Assembly (NCBI GenBank): GCA_037043455.1
Contig: JAWPHD010011208.1
Span: 1 to 64,000, forward strand
DNA from: Cyrtodaria siliqua
Lineage: Eukaryota; Mollusca; Bivalvia; Adapedonta; Hiatellidae
Direction: 5' to 3'
Length of the DNA: 64,000 nt
Shown here: positions 1 to 13,600 of the stretch, one piece after another
Position numbering within the stretch: position 1 is the stretch's first letter
Layout of the letters: every line of letters starts with the position of its first letter
Notes under the pieces: generated by a model
Seen by the model: the letters and a program-made list of their open reading frames with translations, nothing else
Told to the model about the DNA's origin: nothing
Databases searched by the model: none
Position numbers and translations under genes: made by a program

Positions 1-1214
1 TTTTAACTAGTTTATTAAAGACTATATCTGTATATGATAGACCACCACGTCAACATAAAAGTCAAGTTATGATAGTTCTTGTCGAAAAGTAATCCGGGTT
101 TTTGTTTTTCCCAATACCAATGTCAATCTCAATATATATTCGTTCATACTTAATATTTAATTTAATTAATGCCATTAAAAGTGGGGTGTGCATGTCATAA
201 CGGAGACAGGATGTTACCTATATTTCGTTCCTAGTAGGTATAAGCAAGTCGAAATGCATATAATAAATATTGTGATGAAGTTTGGTGAAAAACCGGCGAG
301 AAAGAAGCAAGATATGCATGTCGTAGCGAAGACCGGACGTGACCTATATTTTGTCGAAAGTACGTTACAGCGACCCGAAATTTTGCACATGATCTTAGAT
401 GAATATAAGGAACATTCCGATGAAGTGTGGTGAAAATTCTCAAGAAAGACGCAAGATACGCATTTCGGAGACCGGACGTGACCTATATAGTTCGGCCAAA
501 GTAGGTCAATGCGACCAGAAATGGTGTACATGATTTCGAATCCATTTAACTAGGAATAATTAACAATATCAAATTTGAAATCATCTCTCTTGTCATAGAT
601 TCTACTAATTATTTTTCAACAGAGAGATGTTTATTGAGAAAAGAAGCGACAGTATCAGAAATAGTATCAGTAACAAATGGGTTTAAGATGAAACTTATGA
701 AGTCAATCGCAGCGTCTTTGGTGCAGTTACACATTTCCGAATGGAAACAATTGGTCATGGGGAAATTTCTATATAAAATAAATCTGGACCTGTAACAGAT
801 TTTTAAACGGTCCGTTTTCAATTAGAAACCAATATTTGCATCACTGAGGCACATCAATTCACTTTGCAAGACACATGTCACTGTGTTTGCATATTTATGT
901 GGGAGAAGTTGTAATCGGTGGGTTCTTATTGTCGCAATGTATGAAACAATAAAACGATCCTGTGAGCTATATATCCAGTATGGCATAGTGGTAATAATCG
1001 AGATTTGTGGAAACAATATTAAAAATATAAATGGTGATGTGATTTTCTGCAACAAATGGGACATCAACTTCGGGACTATTTTGTCATATAATAAATAAGG
1101 TGGAGCCACCGTTTAGGTAAACAATACATGCACGGTAGTTACGGCACGATAATGGAGATTTGTTCACATCTCTGGTGTTATTTTGGTCGTCAGACTGCCA
1201 ATAAGATGCAGTTT

Positions 1215-1456
1215 GTTTGTTTGTATGGTGTTTTACGTCAATTTCAACACATGTAAGATTATATATGATGTTTTTGTGGTGGAGGCAGACCACCCAATTT
1301 TCCTAGGTAGAACCAGTACTGTACACCTCCCGCCATCCGTAAAAATCGACATTTCCTCACTTACAAGTCGAGCCCCAGTTGGGATTCGAATTGGCAGCGG
1401 TGAGAGGCAAGGTTTACAACACAACGTCGCTAACCCCTCGGCCACGGAGACGCTAA
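1215..1456 (-). mobile_element. tRNA-derived SINE
   Basis: On the minus strand it reads GTGGCCGAGGGGTTAGC (box A-like) near 1445 and AATTCGAATCCC (box B-like) at 1391, then a tRNA-unrelated body and a tail GACGTAAAACACCA. Two further copies lie at 8547-8788 (the duplicate) and 35755-35985. Confidence 0.75.
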
Positions 1457-1616
1457 CAAGATGCACAGGACTGTACGGCTGATTACTATTATACAAAACA
1501 TATAAAGCATCACTTATTATTAAAACAACAACAACAAACAATCAACAACAATTCAATTGATTTAACCCATTCAAGCAATATTTAAATCAATAAATGAAAG
1601 TTTAGCATAAACATAC

Positions 1617-1658
1617 CACTTGGCGTAGATGTTTCTGTGGAGTATGGAAGGGCAGTTG
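1617..1658 (-). CDS. Exon E24: 42-bp Ser/Thr-rich linker (copy 1)
   Basis: Identical to 8949-8990, with the same acceptor tttaattacag and donor CAAGTG|gtatgt. Phase 1 to 1 fits after E23 ([17 protein letters not shown]). Transcript continues beyond the left edge of the window. Confidence 0.6.
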
Positions 1659-4600
1659 CTGTAATTAAACATAATAACAGTGAGACTTCTTCAAGTAAAA
1701 TATATACAAGTATTCGACAGTATGTCTTAAACTTGCAATAGTACAGGTGTTCATTATTAAATACATTTATATGGGTTTTTTAAACAAAGAAAAATAAAGA
1801 TATCTTAACCTAGATCAAGATATCATGAAGAAAAAAACAAATGTTGCATGGCATCCTTGTATTTCTCACCGCCAATCATAAATGTTATCATACTTTTTAT
1901 AAACACATCTAAAAAGTGTCCATGACGTTTGGTATTTCTATGTAACTGTTTAAATATATTATAACAAAATTGAAAAACTTCAATAAACTAGTGTGGCAAG
2001 CTTTTAAAGGGACACATGACAATCTTTATTTTTTTAAAACTCACGGCGTCCCGTTAGTTTTTCTACATAAATTGCAATTGTTCAATCATTATTGTTAATT
2101 ATAAGAATTGCATTAATCAACTTGTTTGTGCATACTATTAATTGTTGATATTATTGCACCAATAATACATTAAAACTTATAGTATAATAAGACGAAATAG
2201 TGAATACTTAAAATCTGATTTATTTAAATGTAACCAGGGTAAAAGTAAAAATGAAACTGGATATATAAATCGAGACACCCATTTCAAGCACTTCAAGATT
2301 GCCTTGTGTCCATTTAAATGACTTGTCTGGAAAAAGGAAACCACTGACACCTCTCACTGATGCGTTTTTTATTTATTTCCGGCGGGTCTATATTTGTCCC
2401 AGATCAATCCCTGGTGGGCGGGACTTGGAGTTCATCGATACTAAGGGCCGCAGGCTTGATGTGTTTCAAGTCCCTATCACCAGGTTTTGCTCTCGCACAA
2501 TATGAACCCGCTGGAAATATGTTATATCTTATCTAATATGGAGTTTTATTTATCATGAAACATATTTTGTCGAGAGATTCACTAAATTCAAACAAATTCT
2601 CACAACTTACATGTTATGCCTATCTCTCAACATCAAACGAGAAGAATAATATATATTCTGTGATGAATTTCTTTCCAATCGTCTTTTGACACAAGAATTC
2701 CTTCTTCTGTCACTCCTTTGGCGACAGCGCGGAGTAAATTTATGACGTTAATTCGTGACGTAATATCGTGACGTCTATCGTTTAGTTCATAACATTTGGC
2801 TACTGTGCTATCTTGCGCACTAGACGAGATAGCACAGTAGAGGAAGGGATATGTTATAGATTTTCTCAAACTGACAATTTTTTATAATTCATCACAGAAT
2901 ATATAATATATAGATCTTATGCATCAGACGTTTAAAATGGTGATTAAAACGACGTCTTAGGACTACTGACGTGCATAGGATATTCAAAACTCTCCCTATA
3001 ATCAATCAGCATTATTGGCTTGCACCTACGGGTGCTAGCCTGTGTATTGATTTCGGATTTTCACAGGAAGTAACCGGTTCCCTGCTCAAAACTTGAAGGA
3101 TTTAACTGCGAGGACCACTGTTAACGTCATTTGTTTACCGAAAGTAACCGGTTCTCTGGCCAAAAGTTGAACGCTAGACGAGTATGTTCAACAACGCGAG
3201 GACCAATACAGCATTCAGCCCACATATGTCTGATGATGAACTAACATTAAATGAGGGATTCTGATGATCATTCATCAGTCTGTTGTAAGCATGGATATTA
3301 TTTATGTTTTAATAATAATAACGATTAAACATTATGAACATAACACAGCATTCACACGGACAAAAAACACTGTATTACGCACAAATAGTGAATGTAGTAT
3401 ATTTTGTCGCATTGTTTAGTATAATCGATAATATTTCCGTTTCCGTTCCTACACAGGCAAGCCATTCCTTTTAAAGACAGATTTTCTTTAAACTTTTTGT
3501 ACAGTAAGTCTGTTATATATATATATATATATAGACAGAAAAGGCAAAAATAATGGTAGGTCACCATGATTGTTAAAATTTTAAAAAATAATTTGTAATG
3601 CCACCGTCATGTCAATCTGTCCAAAAAATTGAACAAGTCCATGAAATAGCTAAATAAGACATTGTTTTAAGTCTAATCATTTATTCATTGGTCACAATTC
3701 TGCTAAAATTGTATTAAAGTAAAGAACATTTAATTACAATAAGATTTAAAGCTCATCTTTATGTAAAACCTATATATTTTTACAAAATCTGTTGAAACCA
3801 TTACAACAATTTATGCACAAATTAGCCCATAATAATACAATTTCCTTTTTTTTGTATGTACCCAATAATAGAATGTGTTTAAACTTTCTAAGCACATAGT
3901 TTAACATATATAAAAACAAAATGTGCAATAAAAATGATAGGTCCCATGAGTTTAGAAATTTTTTTGAAACCCTACCCCTATGCTAAAAGGCCAAGTTTTG
4001 TATGAAATTATATAGAAATGGTATATTTTTCTTTTTTGTTATGTTTCTAATAACAAAATTTGTTCAAACTTCCTAGGCACTTATTTGAACATATATTTAG
4101 ACAATATATGCAATTAAATGTATAGGTCACCATGCATATTGAGATTTAATAATGTTTTTTGGAACCGTACCATTATGCTTATTTTTTTTTAATTTTGTTG
4201 GAATTTTTACAAAATGCTAAATGTTTCGTATTTTATGTATCTAATAATAGGCTTTTATTTAAATAAAGACAATAAAAAAAAAAAAATAATAAAAAAAAAA
4301 AAAATAAAAAAAAAAAAAAATAAATAAAAAAAAAAATAAAAAAAATACAACTAGACATCAAAAGCAACATTCCTGTAAATTTGTAGGAAAATCCATCCAA
4401 TAGTTTTAGAAGAGAAGTCCCCCAAAGAAGCTGCGCATGGAAAACTACCGAAAATGCCTTTAAAGGGAAACTTTATTTTAATAAACTATGTTAAATACTC
4501 GTTTTAAAACCTGCGCAAACTGTTTTGAAATGTGGCAACATATTTGAAACATGTCAGATACATCACGAATGACTTCGATCTGAAATATCACTACTGCTAA

Positions 4601-7600
4601 TTTAGCTCTATATACTTACCTGTCGACCCAAGGCATCCTTTAACTATTAATGATTGAATTGTAACTTTCTTTGGGTTCTGTTTGTTCTTAGACACAGCTA
4701 ACACAATCTTGTCAACAAGATAACCGTCGGCGATAAGACTTTCAGACTTAATATCTATCGTGTTAGAGTCGTCCTTATTCCCGGAAAGAAGAATTTCCTG
4801 TGTGAAAGAAAAGAAAAACATATGTTGTAGAGAATTATGCACTTTCAACACATACAGTATATATATATAAATAAATGTTTTAGCACGGCACTTCACCTAT
4901 TCAATATATTCGCAAGGCAAGGCTTTGTTTTCCTTCTTCGTAGTTCTGCCAATTTCTATAATGTTATTATGTTTGTTTGGAATCTTTGTGAGCATCATGA
5001 AAAACATTGCACTTGTATAGGAGACCGCCGCAAGATAAGAACTCCGTAATACATTTTTATTTGTTCTGATCATAATATGTATTGTATATATTGTTCGGAA
5101 CCGTTATGTGATGCAAGTCATACTGTAATCAAAACCTACTGCGCTAATGCATATCACGTAAACAACATCAAAGTAAATATTGCAGTCCCATCCAAACGTT
5201 TACAAACAGACCATCAAATCTACTTATTTTTCATATTAAAGAATTTATAACTATATTCTTATTTGGTTCTATGTTCATTTTTTCATATTTACATTTCACT
5301 GAATAAAAATATGTATTGGCTTATGCTTATCTTTACTTAAGGAAAATGTCCCTTTAATATTTAAAATGACAGAGGAAACAAAATGAGTTCAAACACATAC
5401 ACACATAAAAAGAAAAGTGGCTTACATCTGTTAGAGGGTTCAGAACTCCTTTGTAATGTACCATTACACTTATTTTTACAACATCACTGCGAATATCTAA
5501 AGTTGTTATTTCTTGTGGCTCACTGAGTTGTATGGTGAATACAAAACTCGAATCCTTCAATGACCTTTTCGATGGGAAAGTTATCGGAATGCCCGTACTA
5601 CTGGTGACAGTAAAATATGGAATATCGTTTGTTTCTTCATTTGAAAGCTCACTCTCATAGTATCCATCGGTTTGACATTGCCCTAAAGTAAGACATATGT
5701 ATTTAAATGACATACAAAGAATCGTTTCACTACTAACACATAAGCATGAGGTATAACAGAGGTATCAATTAAAATAAATTGATAAACCGAGGGTATACCT
5801 TCATTTATCATGCAGATATACACTTTTCTGCCTAATAAAGGGGTGACCTAATAAATTTTGCTTTATAAGTCACTGACCAATAAAGCAAATCAATGCGGAA
5901 TTCCTCGGCGTTTATTGCACGTAACGTTATATGACGTCATGCACGTTGCGTTGCCTGACGAGATAAAACAAATGAAAAACAACAACATGGCGGCATCCTC
6001 GATAAACGTAACATTCTGAGAAATAGGTAATAATAGTAATGCATACAGAAAATGTGGAAACTCTACATGATAAATAGAATATTATGTCAGTGCCTTTTAC
6101 TATCAAGTTTATTAGGCTCGGCACGAAAACGAAGAATGGCTCGGCAGAGAGCTGACGAAAACGAAAAATGACTCGGATCTCTCCGTTTCTAAACCTCGCC
6201 TAATAAACTTGATAGTAAAAGGCACTGACATCATATTCTCTATGTAAACTAACACACCGAGTGGTGAACACTAAACTATTGTTACTATATATAAAGGAAA
6301 TGGGGATACAATAGTTGACCCTCGATGAATGTATAGAACAATCAATACGACATGTTGCATATTTGCCAGTGCATACACATACATAAACAAGATAATATGC
6401 GTGTTTTTGCTGGACTGTAGTCCTTGAATAATACATTTCCTGTTCGACTTTTCTATCTACTTTTAAGATAGCTGTATGTCATACAAAATACTGAAATATG
6501 CAGCATAGACATATTGAAATTTATATTGGTTTCAGCGTAGGTATCCTATAGTGTCGTCGATATTGGTGTCGTACCACATTTCCATAACGGTAAACACATA
6601 CAGCTCTGTAAGTTTCCAACAAAGAGAAATGGTCTTGCTGACCAAGGAAGCCGTTTTCCAACAAGCCGTTAATAGTTTGTTTGGTGAGGAAAGTAGGAAT
6701 ACAACTCGAACAGGTACTGCAGCTTTCACAGAACACAGTCAACCAAAAACACTTATTAACACAAACAACAATTACAATATTAAAGCACGGCATGTGACAC
6801 AAAAGGGTTGACAATTGGGCTCCGATGGAGGTTTAAACCTGGTTCTAGGGTGCACCAAACCTCACTCTTATCTTATGTTCAACCTAATAAAACGGACTGT
6901 GTAAATAAATAATCCACACCAGGCTATATTCTGCAAACCTGCACATAATCTTCGAAAGAGGGTGTTGCAGTATCTATAGATAGATAGATATTCCATTACA
7001 AACAAGGCAGTTTTAATAGGCAATATAAATATAACATGTATATGATCATGTATATATGAATATAAACAAAAACAGTGATAGCCATAATGCAAGTACTGAT
7101 TCACTTGACAGAAGCCAGAGCAACAAACGAACATACCATTAAGGTTACGACACGATTTAAAACAAACATCAAACTCTACCATCCTTTGAGGGTTTAGGTA
7201 GTCTTCATCATAGGGTTCGCAATTTGTCCAGTCATTGCACAATCAAAGAAGAAAGCATAGTGACGAACTGTAAATGGGTTAAACACTAAACATACGGTGA
7301 AATGATGGGATCATAAACTCTTTTGATAAACTTTTTAACTAGTTTATTAAAGACTATATCTGTATATGATAGACCACCACATCAACATAAAAGTCAAGTT
7401 ATGATAGTTCTTGTCGAAAAGTAATCCGGGTTTTTGTTTTTCCCAATACCAATGTCAATCTCAATATATATTCGTTCATACTTAATATTTAATTTAATTA
7501 ATGCCATTAAAAGTGGGGTGTGCATGTCATAACGGAGACAGGATGTTACCTATATTTCGTTCCTAGTAGGTATAAGCAAGTCGAAATGCATATAATAAAT

Positions 7601-10600
7601 ATTGTGATGAAGTTTGGTGAAAAACCGGCGAGAAAGAAGCAAGATATGCATGTCGTAGCGAAGACCGGACGTGACCTATATTTTGTCGAAAGTACGTTAC
7701 AGCGACCCGAAATTTTGCACATGATCTTAGATGAATATAAGGAACATTCCGATGAAGTGTGGTGAAAATTCTCAAGAAAGACGCAAGATACGCATTTCGG
7801 AGACCGGACGTGACCTATATAGTTCGGCCAAAGTAGGTCAATGCGACCAGAAATGGTGTACATGATTTCGAATCCATTTAACTAGGAATAATTAACAATA
7901 TCAAATTTGAAATCATCTCTCTTGTCATAGATTCTACTAATTATTTTTCAACAGAGAGATGTTTATTGAGAAAAGAAGCGACAGTATCAGAAATAGTATC
8001 AGTAACAAATGGGTTTAAGATGAAACTTATGAAGTCAATCGCAGCGTCTTTGGTGCAGTTACATATTTCCGAATGGAAACAATTGGTCATGGGGAAATTT
8101 CTATATAAAATAAATCTGGACCTGTAACAGATTTTTAAACGGTCCGTTTTCAATTAGAAACCAATATTTGCATCACTGAGGCACATCAATTCACTTTGCA
8201 AGACACATGTCACTGTGTTTGCATATTTATGTGGGAGAAGTTGTAATCGGTGGGTTCTTATTGTCGCAATGTATGAAACAATAAAACGATCCTGTGAGCT
8301 ATATATCCAGTATGGCATAGTGGTAATAATCGAGATTTGTGGAAACAATATTAAAAATATAAATGGTGATGTGATTTTCTGCAACAAATGGGACATCAAC
8401 TTCGGGACTATTTTGTCATATAATAAATAAGGTGGAGCCACCGTTTAGGTAAACAATACATGCACGGTAGTTACGGCACGATAATGGAGATTTGTTCACA
8501 TCTCTGGTGTTATTTTGGTCGTCAGACTGCCAATAAGATGCAGTTTGTTTGTTTGTATGGTGTTTTACGTCAATTTCAACACATGTAAGATTATATATGA
8601 TGTTTTTGTGGTGGAGGCAGACCACCCAATTTTCCTAGGTAGAACCAGTACTGTACACCTCCCGCCATCCGTAAAAATCGACATTTCCTCACTTACAAGT
8701 CGAGCCCCAGTTGGGATTCGAATTGGCAGCGGTGAGAGGCAAGGTTTACAACACAACGTCGCTAACCCCTCGGCCACGGAGACGCTAACAAGATGCACAG
8801 GACTGTACGGCTGATTACTATTATACAAAACATATAAAGCATCACTTATTATTAAAACAACAACAACAAACAATCAACAACAATTCAATTGATTTAACCC
8901 ATTCAAGCAATATTTAAATCAATAAATGAAAGTTTAGCATAAACATACCACTTGGCGTAGATGTTTCTGTGGAGTATGGAAGGGCAGTTGCTGTAATTAA
9001 ACATAATAACAGTGAGACTTCTTCAAGTAAAATATATACAAGTATTCGACAGTATGTCTTAAACTTGCAATAGTACAGGTGTTCATTATTAAATACATTT
9101 ATATGGGTTTTTTAAACAAAGAAAAATAAGGATATCTTAACCTAGATCAAGATATCATGAAGAAAAAAACAAATGTTGCATGGCATCCTTGTATTTCTCA
9201 CCGCCAATCATAAATGTTATCATACTTTTTATAAACACATCTAAAAAGTGTCCATGACGTTTGGTATTTCTATGTAACTGTTTAAATATATTATAACAAA
9301 ATTGAAAAACTTCAATAAACTAGTGTGGCAAGCTTTTAAAGGGACACATGACAATCTTTATTTTTTTAAAACTCACGGCGTCCCGTTAGTTTTTCTACAT
9401 AAATTGCAATTGTTCAATCATTATTGTTAATTATAAGAATTGCATTAATCAACTTGTTTGTGCATACTATTAATTGTTGATATTATTGCACCAATAATAC
9501 ATTAAAACTTATAGTATAATAAGACGAAATAGTGAATACTTAAAATCTGATTTATTTAAATGTAACCAGGGTAAAAGTAAAAATGAAACTGGATATATAA
9601 ATCGAGACACCCATTTCAAGCACTTCAAGATTGCCTTGTGTCCATTTAAATGACTTGTCTGGAAAAAGGAAACCACTGACACCTCTCACTGATGCGTTTT
9701 TTATTTATTTCCGGCGGGTCTATATTTGTCCCAGATCAATCCCTGGTGGGCGGGACTTGGAGTTCATCGATACTAAGGGCCGCAGGCTTGATGTGTTTCA
9801 AGTCCCTATCACCAGGTTTTGCTCTCGCACAATATGAACCCGCTGGAAATATGTTATATCTTATCTAATATGGAGTTTTATTTATCATGAAACATATTTT
9901 GTCGAGAGATTCACTAAATTCAAACAAATTCTCACAACTTACATGTTATGCCTATCTCTCAACATCAAACGAGAAGAATAATATATATTCTGTGATGAAT
10001 TTCTTTCCAATCGTCTTTTGACACAAGAATTCCTTCTTCTGTCACTCCTTTGGCGACAGCGCGGAGTAAATTTATGACGTTAATTCGTGACGTAATATCG
10101 TGACGTCTATCGTTTAGTTCATAACATTTGGCTACTGTGCTATCTTGCGCACTAGACGAGATAGCACAGTAGAGGAAGGGATATGTTATAGATTTTCTCA
10201 AACTGCCATTTTTTTATAAGTCATCACAGAATATATAATATATAGATCTTATGCATCAGACGTTTAAAATGGTGATTAAAACGACGTCTTAGGACTACTG
10301 ACGTGCATAGGATATTCAAAACTCTCCCTATAATCAATCAGCATTATTGGCTTGCACCTACGGGTGCTAGCCTGTGTATTGATTTCGGATTTTCACAGGA
10401 AGTAACCGGTTCCCTGCTCAAAACTTGAAGGATTTAACTGCGAGGACCACTGTTAACGTCATTTGTTTACCGAAAGTAACCGGTTCTCTGGCCAAAAGTT
10501 GAACGCTAGACGAGTATGTTCAACAACGCGAGGACCAATACAGCATTCAGCCCACATATGTCTGATGATGAACTAACATTAAATGAGGGATTCTGATGAT

Positions 10601-13600
10601 CATTCATCAGTCTGTTGTAAGCATGGATATTATTTATGTTTTAATAATAATAACGATTAAACATTATGAACATAACACAGCATTCACACGGACAAAAAAC
10701 ACTGTATTACGCACAAATAGTGAATGTAGTATATTTTGTCGCATTGTTTAGTATAATCGATAATATTTCCGTTTCCGTTCCTACACAGGCAAGCCATTCC
10801 TTTTAAAGACAGATTTTCTTTAAACTTTTTGTACAGTAAGTCTGTTATATATATATATATATATAGACAGAAAAGGCAAAAATAATGGTAGGTCACCATG
10901 ATTGTTAAAATTTTAAAAAATAATTTGTAATGCCACCGTCATGTCAATCTGTCCAAAAAATTGAACAAGTCCATGAAATAGCTAAATAAGACATTGTTTT
11001 AAGTCTAATCATTTATTCATTGGTCACAATTCTGCTAAAATTGTATTAAAGTAAAGAACATTTAATTACAATAAGATTTAAAGCTCATCTTTATGTAAAA
11101 CCTATATATTTTTACAAAATCTGTTGAAACCATTACAACAATTGATGCACAAATTAGCCCATAATAATACAATTTCCTTTTTTTTGTATGTACCCAATAA
11201 TAGAATGTGTTTAAACTTTCTAAGCACATAGTTTAACATATATAAAAACAAAATGTGCAATAAAAATGATAGGTCCCATGATTGTTTAGAATTTTTTTTT
11301 GAAACCCTACCCCTATGGAAATATGTTATATCTTATCTAATATGGAGTTTTATTTATCATGAAACATATTTTGTCGAGAGATTCACTAAATTCAAACAAA
11401 TTCTCACAACTTACATGTTATGCCTATCTCTCAACATCAAACGAGAAGAATATACAGCTTCATCCTGTTTAAATGTGTTGTTGGAACGTAGTGGCGCTTA
11501 AAATAACGCATTTCCTTGCGTTTTTGTTTTGCATCTGATGTTTAAAATAACATCCCAACGGTTAACCTGTTTTCTTGCATTTAAAATGACGTCTTAACGG
11601 TTGACGTACATGACGTCAGAGGTTTATGTAGCTTTTTTCAGACCACTCCAATAACCAATCAACATTGCGTTTTTTAATAAACCATGTTAAATTAAAAGGA
11701 TGTAGAGATTATTAACTGCTGGGATCGATTATAGGGAAATCCATTACGAGATGGTAGACGTGTTGTTCTTTTCCAACCAACATTCATGCGAGTGAGTGAA
11801 AAAACAAAACAAAAAGGGTTTATTTAACTGCTGGGATCGGTTATAGGGAAATCCTTCACGAGATGGTAGATGTGTGGTTCTTTTCACGAACGAGCGTAAG
11901 AGAGTGAGTGAAAACAAGAGGTCAATGACCTTGAAGCTCTACTGATTGATTTTGATTTCAGGAAGTAGTCGCTACATACTTGTTTTTTGAAAATTTTGCT
12001 AGGATCAATTAGACATTAAGAGCAACATTCCTGTGAAGTTTCATGAACATCCATCAAGTAGTTTCAGAGGAGTAGTCGCTACAAGTTTTTACTATATACC
12101 TCTATGTAACCAAAGATGGCCACTGGCAGCCATGTTTAACGTCGAATCAAAATAATTTTCCACAAGGATCAACACCATGTCATGCTGATCATTTTAGAAA
12201 AAGTCCCATATCAATATCACTTATAGTTTTCAAGAAGTAGTCGCTACAAACTTGTATTTTAAAACTCTATTTTTAGCTTTGGTGGCCATCTTGGATTTCA
12301 CATCAACATGAATTTTTGCTAGGATCAACTAGACTTTATGGGCAACATTTCTGTTAAGTTTCATGAATATCCATCCAGTAGTTTCAGAGGAGTTGTCGCT
12401 ACAAATAAAAGTTTACGGACAGACGGACGACGGACGCCGCACCACGGCATAAGCAGAGCTAAAAACAACACGCCTACCATCGAGTGACGAATTTCCATAT
12501 AATGGATCACAACAGTTAAATAATCTATTTATTACATTTTTAATCAGATTAATTTTTAATCAGATTATGTATGATTTTAACCAGAATTATATATTCGCTT
12601 TATTTAGCGTTATTGGCGGACGACGTCGATGTCAGGTTCACGTTATTAACTCAACGTCGCAGTTAGTTATTTTTGTGTTCGGAGTTAGTTAATAATATTT
12701 AGGGATTATGGATATTCTTTCTCTGAGAAATCCCAATCTTTCACCCATAGAAATGTAATAAAATGACTTAGCTGCATACTTGTTAAAGTTGGATGACAAC
12801 CGCTCTCGTCCGAGCCATCACTGCACTCTTTCGTCCCATTACACATAATCAGTTCAATGTCCTTGCCACGTACACACTGATTGTCCCTGCATTTGTAGCC
12901 ATTTTGACACTCTAGAGATAAAGTTTATAAATTATATTTTAGGGTTTATGAATATATAAATACAAAACATGCATACATTTTAAATCTATCAATTTTATAT
13001 CAAGCTTATAGAGAATATGAGAAGTTCAAGGTATTTACACCTATAAAAATAGCGCATGTAGTCACACAAACCAATCTTTAAAAAGGTTGTTTGCGCTTCT
13101 GTGGAAAACAAAGTTAATATTGGAGAGGTTTGTGTTTGATTTCATTTTCGTGCGGTTAGCCAGATCGCCCCTTCCCCAACTTCACCCCACCAAACCACCC
13201 TCCCACCAACATTCACCAAACCGTGCATCAGTAATATTCATTTGTTGAGTATATATTGCTGCATTGTTAGCTTCTGTAGTAATTCTCGAGTAGCGCATTC
13301 GGTTACTTAGTTAGGATGATATGGGGGTTGCCCATATATGCAAAATGCGCAGTGAGCTATTTTTGACTGACCTCTATCACTGTGTAAAATTATGCGACAA
13401 ATATTTCTCTAAAAAGAAAGCGGCGGAATAAATAATAAAAAATAACTAGGTTTTATCAGAATCTGATCGAACGGGATTTCTAAATAGGATGGAATCACAA
13501 CGGTGAGTTCTGACAAAGACAATGAAACTATTGTTTTTCCAATGAAATTCCTTTGTTTTTTTATGACTTTTTACATATGACGTCCTTAGTAATTTATGTA

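Larger units (their letters stand above)
1..3982. repeat. 4-kb duplicated segment, copy 1
   Basis: Nearly identical to 7333-11317; only about ten substitutions and one or two small indels were noticed. It contains a minus-strand SINE, linker exon E24, a MITE and the start of a degenerate tandem array. Homology stops right after CCTACCCCTATG. The left end is cut by the window edge, so the unit may be longer. Confidence 0.95.
7333..11317. repeat. 4-kb duplicated segment, copy 2
   Basis: Second copy of 1-3982 at a constant offset of 7332 (7335 at the end after an indel). It ends at CCTACCCCTATG and is followed directly by a block also found at 2513-2646. If the duplication is strictly tandem, the unit is about 7.33 kb and exons E22-E23 should recur left of position 1. 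A collapsed or duplicated haplotype in the assembly is the other explanation. Confidence 0.95.

Noticed and set aside
188..433. 81-codon plus ORF (and its duplicate at 7520)
   Set aside because: No domain; it sits in intron or duplicated sequence made of short internal repeats such as GACCGGACGTGACCTATAT.
6521..6814. Cysteine-containing minus frame as an exon
   Set aside because: No phase-compatible donor and no recognised domain; direct splicing of E20 or E21 to E22 is already in phase.
7110..7242. CNDWTNC...CFKSCRNLN minus frame as an exon
   Set aside because: It has a plausible donor (AATG|gtatgt), but there is no AG acceptor before the upstream in-frame stop.
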